A DNA stretch of 64,000 nucleotides from Protea cynaroides (lineage: Eukaryota; Streptophyta; Magnoliopsida; Proteales; Proteaceae): the NCBI GenBank assembly GCA_028583415.1, contig CM053269.1, positions 76,313,567 to 76,377,566 on the forward strand. Direction: 5' to 3'. Shown here piece by piece: positions 54,510 to 64,000 of this stretch. The first letter of the stretch is position 1. Every line of letters starts with the position of its first letter. Below the pieces are notes generated by a model. It did not search any database, had not been told where the DNA came from, and saw only the letters and a list, made by a program, of their open reading frames with translations. The position numbers and the translations under genes were made by a program.

Positions 54510-57480
54510 TTAACCAAATTATATCTACCCTAGTGATGGTATTACCTTTTAGAGCTTCTCTGTCAAGCCGATGATCAAGTACATAATCCTACTAAACTAA
54601 TTAGCCAGTTTTGTGCCAAAAGGACCAAAGACAATTTGGGTCCTCAGCTTCGGATTGGTCATGTACATTTTTTTTTTCTCTACCTAAACCACTCATTCCT
54701 ATTGGCCACCTTCCAATTTTCTGCTTGGATCGACTTGGGTGGGTAATATCTTTGTCTATAACAGGTAAAATGTCCAAATGAATTAATCCATTATCTCAAA
54801 GGTGCAGGCGATCTACTAGGTCTAAATTGAAGTTGGAATATGTAGCATATCAAGGTTGAGATTGACACTGATCATTTAGGACAAAACCAGGACTGATGTG
54901 ATACCAACATATTCAGCTACCAGAGGTCCTAAGGAATTTATATGCTTGAAAAGTAGCTTGTCATGAATCCCAAATTTTTTGTAAATCCATTCAGAGTCAT
55001 GGGGATTACATCGTCTTCCTCAAAGCCCAAGTGGAGATTCTCCATGGATTGAACCATTATTATGGTCAGATAAGAAGAAAGAGGTTGTACAATTAATTCA
55101 TTGAAAAGGGGAGAAAAGAATCTGTCATGTTCTGTTTTCAGGGTTTCCACAACTTTTTTGGTAGAGCTGATGGGATGAAACTCATTAGCTACATATGCGT
55201 TTGAAGTTTTCTTTTCATTTTTTTTTTCTTTTTAAAACTTTTCTGGGCTTTTCCTCCTTTGCTGGGGTGATGGAATAATTGAAATGCTGGTATCTGTTAG
55301 TTTTCAGTTATTCATTTTTTCATAATAGAGATTTGACTTGAGGAGATTATGCCTATGTTGGATGTTGGGTCAAGGAGAAAAGAAGAAGAAAAGCTATTCG
55401 AAGAGAGAGAGAGAGAGAGAGAGAGAGCAATGATTTTTTCCGTTGAAATTTAGCCAGAATCCAGTAAAAAAACTCACCGGAATCCGGCAAGTTCACCAGC
55501 CAATAGAATTCGAAGCATTTGGATCATTTCGTAGGCAAATGTGTATGCTTGAAGATCTGTTACTTCTCCTTCGTGTCCATTGTTCATACTGATTTAAATG
55601 GTGGCATTTCTCTTGTTATAATGGTTGTTCCAATGATTAGACCTTAGTAGAAGGCAATTGGATTGGATGATGCTTGATGATGAAGTGATTAACCCATATT
55701 ATAACATGAAATCCAATGGATATAATTGGAATTTTCTTTCCTATTCTATGTAGCCTTAATTTGATTTAAGTACCTTAAACATAATTTTTGGAAAGTTAGT
55801 GACCTTTGGTTTAGTTTATTCAAAACCTAAGGTACTCCTCCTGGATATAATTTATCCTTCTTTACTTAGCTTCCAAACATAGCCTAATGCAAAAATCCTT
55901 TCTCTTGTTGCAATCCATCTTATTTCACTAGTGGTTGACGAATTAGGAGGCAAGGTTGTAAATCTAGGTATTGGACACTAGTGGTGTACGTTGACATGTT
56001 ACTAGTCTTTAATAAAATAATATTAAAACAGGGACCACTCCCAAAACTACTATGAATAGGCCGGTCTGCTAATAATCTTATACTACTAACTTGAACATAT
56101 AGGGGTAGAGTATTGGAAGATCACCAGGTCTGTCAAACATAAAACCTTGACTTGTATCCATTAAAGACTGCCCCAACCCAATCAAGATTCGAGTGTTTTT
56201 CTGCCAGTGTGAAAGAATGCCTACAAGTTCACTTTGTAGATGATTAAGGACTTGTTATGTTACAGTTGGATATTATTGTTTTGGGGATTTATTAGAATCC
56301 TCATATTTTAAAAGAAAAGATATCAGTGGATGCTGGAACCTTTTTTTGGTCGTTTCTTGACACCTATATTTCAGTTTGTGGAACATTTATTAGATTAGAT
56401 ATGTTAGAAATTTGGGCTTCAATCTCTTGGTTTTCAAAAATACAGTTTCTATTTGTGTGGAAATTTCCTTGTAATGCCTGATTGTATTCTAAGTTTGGGT
56501 TGGATTTGAACAAGAAAATGAAATCTTATTCTTTCATATATCAGAATGGGCAACCTTGGATTTCTATGCTTCTCTGTGCTATAAAGCAACTCAGTTGGGT
56601 TTGAAGCTATGAACTATTTCCCATGTTCAGTTTTTTAGTTTAGATTCTCAAGCCTTTATAAGTCTATAGATTCTGATGTTTTGTTTACACTGGCAAATCC
56701 CTCACCCCCACCACTAAAACCAAAAGACTGAGCAAGGCAACAACTAGTTGGCATGAAGCACAAGGTAATTGTCTTGCTCTGTTTGAAAAGCAGGATGGAT
56801 CTCTCATTCAGTATTTTTCATTTTATTGCAGACCACAATTGAAATTTCATGATCCTGCTCTTCAATTGATTGTTTCAAGTGAAGAAGCTCAATATACAGG
56901 GATTTGCCTTTAAAGGGAAGAAAATGGGTTTTTAGGCTAGGCATGATAACACTTCTATTCCAAAAAATTTCTGTTCTTTTGTCTCTGGGAATAGAAAAAG
57001 AACAGAAATTGTTTGTTATCTCAGGTTCATTTTGTATTCCTACAAATGAACTGGTAGCCAAAGTCTACCAACTGTAACATACCCATCATGCAAAGCAATT
57101 ACTCTAATATCCAAAGTAATAATAATCCACACAAGATATAGGTTTTACAAATCTTTACACTACCTAGAATAATAAAATTAGGATTTGAAAATTGAGATTA
57201 CCTCCACCTCAGTAATCCTTCTAATGATTGCTATGTTGATGCGGAAGACCAGCTCTATATAAGCTCACATCATTAAAATAGGACTCATGATGTCCTATTA
57301 GAAATTTGCAAAAAAATCTTCTCCCGTGCACCAGCCCGCCGGCCAAACATCTGACGGGCTAGAATACATCGACACACATACCGATGTATTCCAGCCCGTC
57401 AGATGTTTGGCTGGCGGGCTGGCACGCGGGAGAGGATTTCAGTCCTAGGAATTTCCACCAAAAAACCTCATCTCCGCTCT
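54510..57480. other. Long AT-rich stretch, no gene recognised
   Basis: Contains a (GA)n microsatellite at 55402-55428 and a small palindrome around 57345-57420, where 'ccagcccgccggccaaacatctgacgggct' is answered by its reverse complement. Short ORFs are scattered and unconvincing. Confidence 0.55.
57340..57425. repeat. Near-perfect inverted repeat (hairpin)
   Basis: The arm 'ccagcccgccggccaaacatctgacgggctagaatacatcg' pairs with 'cgatgtattccagcccgtcagatgtttggctggcgggctgg' across a short loop 'acacacatac'. The arms are about 40 bases with a few mismatches, which suits a small hairpin element. Confidence 0.9.
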
Positions 57481-57486
57481 CTTTGG

Positions 57487-58555
57487 ATCCGAATCCTCTC
57501 CTCCCACGGTATCTGGAGGACAGGTGGCTACCTTATCTCGATGCACGACACATGTCACCAAGGACATCCAATGGTTCTCTTCAATGGTGGTGCAGGACAG
57601 AGGAAGACTGCTCTTCCTCACCTAATCATTTGCCCATTTTGAAAGAGCAGTCTGCCTGCAAAATCAAAACAAAGGAGATGAAACTCCACCCATGAAATCA
57701 AAGCTCTGCACCCATCCCAATCCCCTCTGCTTCATCTTCATCTACCTTGGGACTGGGAAAGCATTACATAGAAGTGAAAGAAATCTTTAAAATGAAAATT
57801 TGTAGAAACTGCAAAGTTAAATGAAAGTTGCACGAAGGATTGGAACCCAAAGTTCCACATCGGTATTTGCATGAAGGATTGGAACTTTGGGTTCCACTAT
57901 CGATTAAGAAAGAACAAATCCCTCCATTTTCAACTCTGGTTCGTTCTTACTCAGTCCGATTGGTAATTTTATTGTTTATATTCAGCAGAGATGTTGGAGT
58001 TTAACATGATTAATCATGCATCTCACTCAGTCCGATTGATATTGTTTTCTTGTTTTTGCTTTTGAGAACCTGCAACTTCCATCCACCTATTCCCAGATTT
58101 CCATTCAACCACCAAAAAAAGAGTTCATGGTGAGAAATCTCGTAAGGTTTTTGCTTTGGTTTCAATGTCTCTGATAACCTCTCCTGAGAAATGTTCCAGA
58201 TCTGGTGTGTTTCTGCAAAATCGTTGCTGGAGAAGAGAGATGAAGCAAAAATCGAGATTTGTTCCTCTCCCCAAAGTAATCAGTCTGTAACAAGAAGATG
58301 AAAGCAGACGAGATGAAGATGAAGCAGAGGGGATTCGGATGGGTGCAGAGCTTTGAAATGAAGATGAAGATGAAATCAGTCTATTTTGATCACTGCCTTT
58401 TCAAAATGGGCAAATGATTAGGTGAGAAAGAGCAGTATTCATCTATCCTGCACTACCGTGGAAAAGGGCCGTTGGATATTATTTCCGACATGTGTCACAC
58501 ATCAAGGTAAGGTAGCCACCTCTCCTCCACATACCCCGGGAGGAGAGGACAGGGG
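57487..58555. mobile_element. MULE/MITE-like element M1 with long terminal inverted repeats
   Basis: The left end (GGATCCGAATCCTCTCCTCCCACGG...GGTGGCTACCTTA) is repeated inverted at the right end (...TAAGGTAGCCACCTCTCCTCC near 58506-58530). The inverted homology extends for roughly 150 bases, up to the phrase 'acctaatcatttgcccattttgaa'. No transposase is encoded. A matching element M2 lies at 60850-61980 in the opposite orientation. I could not confirm a target-site duplication. Confidence 0.75.
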
Positions 58556-60849
58556 GTATGGGTTCAGACCTGGGTCTCGTTTTCACTTGAGAGCCATGTG
58601 GTGGCCATCTGAGATAGATTGCTGCGTCCTCCCAAAACCAATGGGAGGAGACGATGTGAATCCGACTCTGCTAAGAGAACAGTTCAGAAGAATATTGGAA
58701 CGTAAGCATCTCAAAGAGTTTCTTCCATCTTTTGATTTCTTGTCGTTCTTTTTATTTTCTTCTCAATGACACCCCCCCTGTACATTCTTAGATTACACTT
58801 ACAAACTGAAGACTTACTGAGAAAATAGAAGCTGCTAGAACCCGATCAATGTTGTCCCTGTTGCAGAGATGTCGCCTAAGTTGATTTCTCTTTGCCAGAC
58901 TTGCAGAGGAGCAAATGGAATTTGTAGTTGCAGGGTTGGTTCACGAATGGTGTCCTACAAGAGTTCTCTCCTTATTTTTATATAGATTTACAAAGGATAA
59001 ATAAGACGTTTTACTATTTCATTTTAACACCGTTAATTGATTGGAGTTGAGTATAATTTCTAAACTGCAAAGCAAGGTTTCTGTCATTTGACCAAAGTAT
59101 AAGGTAGTGAATGTAATTTACCCTTAATATAAGGGGAGTCAACAGGTCAGGTTGAGTCTTGTCTTGGCTCTCTTAATTAAATTCAGATGGATTGGACCCG
59201 ATCTTATCAGGATCAAATAAACCCTCAATTCAGGTCCAACCCTATCACCACTTAGAATTGGATTGGGTTGACCTTGATTAATTAGACATTTATGAATATG
59301 TAATTGAAAATAAAACAACTTAAGAGACAATCCATAAAAAAGCATTAAAATCAACTCGAATAATAAATAGATCATTGTTAACCACTATAAGAGAAAATCA
59401 AATGATTTGGACTGGCCCGGTCCAGTTTGGTGGTTGGACCAAAGTGAGCCCACCTATTCTCTACCTTAAATTTCACTTTCTTCATGCTGATCCCACGACG
59501 ATTTTTGTGTGCCATGTGAGTTGACTTTTTCTCTTCCGAGTCACTGCGTGAACTGTCCAAACTCTACTAGAACACGAATTGAGTTCGTTTGAATTTGAGA
59601 TGAGACAGTGATGACTCGATGACTGACACATGGTCGTTTTTGAGATCTAACAGTGGCCGACAAATGACTTTGAAAATATTTTAAAATTTTTCATCTTTTT
59701 TGTATAATAATCAAAACCGATAAATCTCAAAAACAAACATGTGTCAGCTTTCGAGCCCTCACTGTTTCGTCTCAAGCCCAATCCTTAGAACACTGCAACT
59801 CAACCATACACTGACCATATATGCTGTCCACACTGCCAGGAATTGTCTTCCACTTTCTTCAATGGCCTACATTGCATTTAGAGCCTACATAGCAATTTTT
59901 TTGACATTGAAGTTTGAACTAGCATGATTGAACCCATTGCAAAATTATATTGTACAATCCCAATTAAAATAGTAATTGCAACCAAATATTCTAAATTCAA
60001 GGATTGATCATGTTCAAAATCATGTACGGATCTAATGAAAAACTGGCACGTAACTGATACCGTATATAAAAATATTAAATAAGATTAATCAAATTCAAAA
60101 TCGACACGAATTGATTGACTAACCAATCCAATACTGATTACCTGAACAATGATGGCAATTCCATCCATAGCTGCCTTAATATCTATCAAACAACTGGTTT
60201 CCTTGCAAAAGCTAAAAGAATGAAAACAGTAATGCCATGATTTTTTTTTGGGAAAAGAGACTAATGTCATGAATTCAACGCTATGAATTCGTCAACCGCC
60301 ATGTTAAATTTCGGAATTACCTCTTATACGATTCCTACTAGATTCTCATTCAACCCGTACAAATGATGGATTATGAAGTCTATTCTTGGCCGAAGGAAAA
60401 CCATCCCCATTTCTCTTACATATTTGCCTCCTTTAAATATTCCAGAGGTTAAATCTGTATTTGCCTCTTAAAAATATTCCAAAGGGTCAAATTAAACAGT
60501 CCCAGAGTCTTCTCATCCACTTCCTTTTCTCTCTCCTGGTTATTATATTTTCTATATTTTTTATATTTTCTATATTAAAAAGTCCTCGTATGAAGACAAA
60601 ACTAAGAGTAATGGTACAACATTTGCTTTGGAATTGTTTAGTAATCGATTTGGTTTTGGTTTAAAATTTGACACCGTTTATCGAAATTGAACCGAACAAT
60701 TTAAACCATTTAAGTCATCGAATTACACCATCTAGACATCGATTAAACCGAATAAAGTGTATACCGTTTATTCCCTAAAAACTAAATTAATAAAATTAAT
60801 TTTATTTTTATATTATTAATATATTATTTCTAAGACTGAAGACGCCAAC
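58556..60849. other. Spacer between M1 and M2, nothing recognised
   Basis: AT-rich sequence with low-information short ORFs. It is the loop of the large inverted repeat formed by M1 and M2. Confidence 0.55.
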
Positions 60850-61980
60850 CCTAAACGGATCCAAATCCTCTCCTCCCAGGGTATGTGGAGGAGAGGTGGC
60901 TACCTTACCTTGATGTGTGACACATGTCGGAAATAATATCCAACGGCTGTTTTCCATGGTAGTGCAGGATAGATGAATACTGCTCTTTCTCACCTAATCA
61001 TTTGCCCATTTTGAAGAAGCAGTGACCAAAATAGACTGATTTCATCTTCATCTTCATTTCAAAGCTCTGCACCCATCCGAATCCCCTCGGCTTCATCTTC
61101 ATCTCGTCTGCTTTCATCTTCTTGTTACAGACTGATTACTTTGGGGAGAGGCAGAAACGGAAGAGGAGAGGAAGAAATCTCGATTTTTGCTCCATCTCTC
61201 TTCTCCAGCAACGATTTTGCAGAAACACACCAGATCTGGAACATTTCTCAGGAGAGGTTATCAGAGACATTGAAACCAAAGCAAGAACCTTACGAGATTT
61301 CTCACCATGAACTCTTTTTTTGGTGGTTGAATGGAAATAGGTGGATGGAAGTTGCAGGTTCTCAAAAGCAAAAACAAGAAAACAATATCAATCGGACTGA
61401 GTGAGATGCATGATTAATCATGTTAAACTCCAACATCTCTGCTGAATATAAACAATAAAATTACCAATCGGAGTGAGTAAGAACGAACCAGAGTTGAAAA
61501 TGGAGGGATTTGTTCTTTCTTAATCGATAGTGGAACCCAAAGTTCCAATCATTCATGCAAATACCGATGTGGAACTTTGGGTTCCAATCATTCATGCAAA
61601 TACCGATGTGGAACTTTGGGTTCCAATCCTTCATGCAACTTTCATTTAACTTTGCAGCTTCTACAAATTTTCATTTTGAAGATTTCTTTCACTTCTATGT
61701 AATGCTTTCCCAGTCCCAAGGTAGATGAAGATGAAGCACAGGGGATTGGGATGGATGCAGAGCTTTGATTTCACGGGTGGAGTTTCATCTCCTCTGTTTT
61801 GATTTTGCAGGGAGATTGCTCTTTCAAAATGGGCAAATGATTAGGTGAGGATGAGCAGTCTTCGTCTGTCCTGCACCACCATTGAAGAGAACCGTTGGAT
61901 GTCCTTGGTGACATGTGTTGTGCATCGAGATAAGGTAGCCACCTCTCCTCCAGATACCTGAGAGGAGAGGATTCATATCC
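60850..61980. mobile_element. MULE/MITE-like element M2, inverted partner of M1
   Basis: It is the reverse complement of M1 over nearly the whole length and has the same terminal repeats (GGATCCAAATCCTCTCCTCCCAGGG at the left; ...GGAGAGGATTCATATCC at the right). Inside, the palindromic phrase GGAACTTTGGGTTCC and its flank are repeated three times (about 61530-61640), against two in M1. No coding capacity was recognised. Confidence 0.75.
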
Positions 61981-63135
61981 ATCTTAAGCCAAACCCACAT
62001 TAATATACTATTTTCCCAAAAAACCAAACCTAATCTCAATTAATATATTATTTTTTTAAGAACCCAATCCTAATCCCTAATTAATACATTATTTTTTCAA
62101 GACCCAATCCAAATTCCCAAAAGCCTAAACCATAAAATTGAAAAACACAATCGGCATTAACCATTACTCCATTAAGTATAACAATATTAAAATATTTTTA
62201 ATTAACTAAAAAAACATTAAAATATTTTTAATTGTGAAAAATTGATTAATAACAGATGATTTAAACTATTTATAAACCACAAGCAAAATCGATTAATGAA
62301 AGACAGTTTAAAAACCGATAGACCAAAATCAATTACTAATCGATTGTGGTTTCAATTTTGACACTGTTTAGTTAATCTGTTTGGTTTTAGTTTTACCCTC
62401 TTATACACCGCACCGCACTGAACCAGACCGTTAAACTGATTATAATCCGTTTAACACCCTCAACCATAGTTATTTAATTCTCCAAATTATTTGCAAATTA
62501 TTCTTTCGAGCCGAATAATACAAATAATTCTCCTGAATTTGAATTATATTTAATGATTCTTTAAAATTCTAACATTTTTTTGTCTAGAAATATATATCGC
62601 GAATAATTCTTTTAAATCCGAATTATACCGAATAATTCTTATACTTAAGGAAACTATTAATATCCTAATGAAGAACTTAATGCCTTAACTACTATTTTCA
62701 AACAAAGGTTTTTGAAAAAAAAAAAAACCTTAATGCCATAATTATTTCCATCTTTTCCAATTTAAGACTAATTATAAGTCTAAAAATCACACCATAATAT
62801 AAAACAGATCATTAATTTCATTTTTTTTTCAATGGAGATTAAATATGAGTATAAAAATCAAATCATAATACAAAGCAAATTACTAATTTCGTTCAACAAC
62901 ATGGAATAAAATATGAATATAAAAATCATACAATAATACAAAACAAGTCATATCAGATCTGAAATATATTTTAGCCAATGAATGTAAATCACGTGTATTT
63001 ATCGAAGTAAAAAAATTTAAGAAGGAGATAAAATTGGTATTAGTCTCGATCGATATCAATACCAATACTGATTACTTTGACCCAACTCCAATCTAACCGA
63101 AGTTCAACAAGATTTTGAGCGCTTATAAAATTTGT
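61981..63135. other. AT-rich spacer with an ~80-base tandem repeat
   Basis: The phrases 'taaaaatca.a.cataata.aaa.ca' recur three times at about 62775-62950. A 'gaataattct' word recurs at 62500-62640. No gene was recognised. Confidence 0.65.
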
Positions 63136-63138
63136 CCA

Positions 63139-63255
63139 ACTTGAAAAGTTAAAGCATCTAATCTACTGTAGGCTGCTCTGTGCTAATTGAATACAAGGAG
63201 TTGAAAAATTGGAATCCTTAAAAACCATTGAGTACTGATCATCAAGAGTGTTCAT
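63139..63255 (+). pseudogene. LRR scrap of a second TNL
   Basis: One frame reads LEKLKHLIYCRLLCAN, a TGA, then IQGVEKLESLKTIEY. This matches the 46-codon LRR unit of the upstream TNL (LSKLKKL...LTEIQGVEELQSL). It is the tail of another TNL's LRR region, left just before the next NB exon. Confidence 0.7.
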
Positions 63256-63528
63256 GTGTTCATATATGAAAGGATACTACATCTATACAATTTGACTAGT
63301 CACTAGCGTGAAGCATCTACCCAATGTGCAGGCATAAACATTTTGAAATACTCCCCATTTCAATTTGGGTCTTTAGTGGTTAGTTTTAGAGTAATATTGA
63401 AACATAATGGAGGCACGTAATTCACATAATGTTTCATTCATGTCAAGTTCTTATGATTTATCACCTTTTATTTTTATTTTTTATTCATCACTAAACTCAT
63501 TTATTTTCCTTATTGTGGAATTATGGAG

Positions 63529-64000
63529 GCATGGATGGGAGTTAGTAAAGCAAATTGTTAAAGCAGTTTGGAGTGAACTGAGAAAGAATCCCTTGATTGT
63601 TTCTAACAACTTAATTGAAAATGATTCTCATGTGGAAGAAATGACGAAGTTGCTACAAATTGAATCAAATGACATGAGGATTGTGGTGGGTATTCATGGG
63701 GTAGATGACATTGGTAAGACAACAATATTTGTGTGTGTATACAATACAATCTATCATCACTTTGATGGATGTAGTTTCATAACAGATGTTTGAGAAACTT
63801 TCCGAATGAAATGACCTATCTATTTGCAAAGTCAATTTATTGATAATATTTTGAATCTAGAGAACCAAACATTACTAGTGTTGATCAAGGATTACAAATG
63901 ATCAAACAAAGATTAGGCAAAGATCATCCAATAAGGGAGTTCTTGTTTTTGATGATGTGGAGTTTGATTTAAAAAAAAAAAAAGATGAGGAGCATGATTG
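63529..64000 (+). pseudogene. Second TNL: NB exon with P-loop, broken, runs off the window
   Basis: The intron end before it parallels 33446 and 47084, but the acceptor reads ATGGAG in place of ATGCAG. The exon encodes WELVKQIVKAVWSELRKNP, DSHVEEMTKLL and a P-loop GVDDIGKTT. It then meets TGA at 63791-63793 and again near 63812, with later frameshifts. A kinase-2-like GVLVFDDVE appears near 63940-63965. This copy keeps exactly the segment that is deleted in the upstream NB exon. The remainder lies beyond 64000. Confidence 0.85.

Noticed and set aside
59139..59560. Short minus-strand ORFs between M1 and M2
   Set aside because: 60-78 codons, no family features, AT-rich background.
1..64000. 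CRISPR arrays, tRNA or rRNA genes, bacterial-type operons
   Set aside because: None seen. Repeat spacing does not fit CRISPR, and the only tRNA-like match is the retrotransposon primer site.

Overview
This is a repeat-dense nuclear window from a flowering plant, almost certainly a dicot. It carries exons of TIR-NB-LRR (TNL) resistance genes, which grasses lack, together with Ty3/gypsy chromoviruses, Ty1/copia elements, LINEs with a plant-type RNase H tail, a hAT transposon and MULE/MITE-like inverted-repeat elements. Introns are AT-rich with plant-like GT..AG borders. The species cannot be assigned from sequence alone. No intact, ordinary single-copy gene is visible. The only trace of one is a rearranged fragment of COG5, a Golgi tethering-complex subunit.

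Region 1 (1-14.3 kb) is a nest of related long-LTR gypsy elements, all on the minus strand. A nearly complete Tekay/Del-type chromovirus (B, 1662-13576) has LTRs of about 2.3 kb, a tRNA-iMet primer site, gag, protease-RT-RNase H-integrase and a chromodomain, broken by several stops and frameshifts. Between its 5' LTR and gag lies a separate gene on the opposite strand (9660-10904). It resembles the plant transposon protein family PF20167 and has its own apparent promoter and intron. B's 3' LTR is interrupted at 1661 by another LTR (A), and B itself sits inside a third (D).

Region 2 (14.3-21.8 kb) holds the inverted COG5 fragment, a LINE relic, and two solo LTRs of the same superfamily. One is nested inside the other in opposite orientation, and each has a perfect 5-bp target-site duplication. 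All these LTRs carry two arrays of short palindromic motifs at matching positions. The motif differs between elements: ACCGGT in B, D and E, GGGTCGA/TCGACCC in A, and GTGGTCGC/GCGACCAC in F. In B a third array lies in front of the antisense gene.

Region 3 (25.9-50.7 kb) is a chain of TNL exons with matching splice phases: TIR1, then a hybrid exon (start of a normal exon 2 fused to a second TIR), an NB exon that has lost its P-loop region, and LRR exons. The two large introns hold a copia relic, a hAT transposase with subterminal repeats, a second copia element and a LINE inserted in that copia's LTR. One in-frame stop makes it a probable pseudogene. A second TNL relic (LRR scrap plus NB exon) starts at 63.1 kb and runs off the window.

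Region 4 (50.7-63 kb) has no recognised gene. It holds a ~230-bp tandem array, a ~790-bp direct duplication, and two ~1.1-kb inverted-terminal-repeat elements that face each other as a large inverted repeat.
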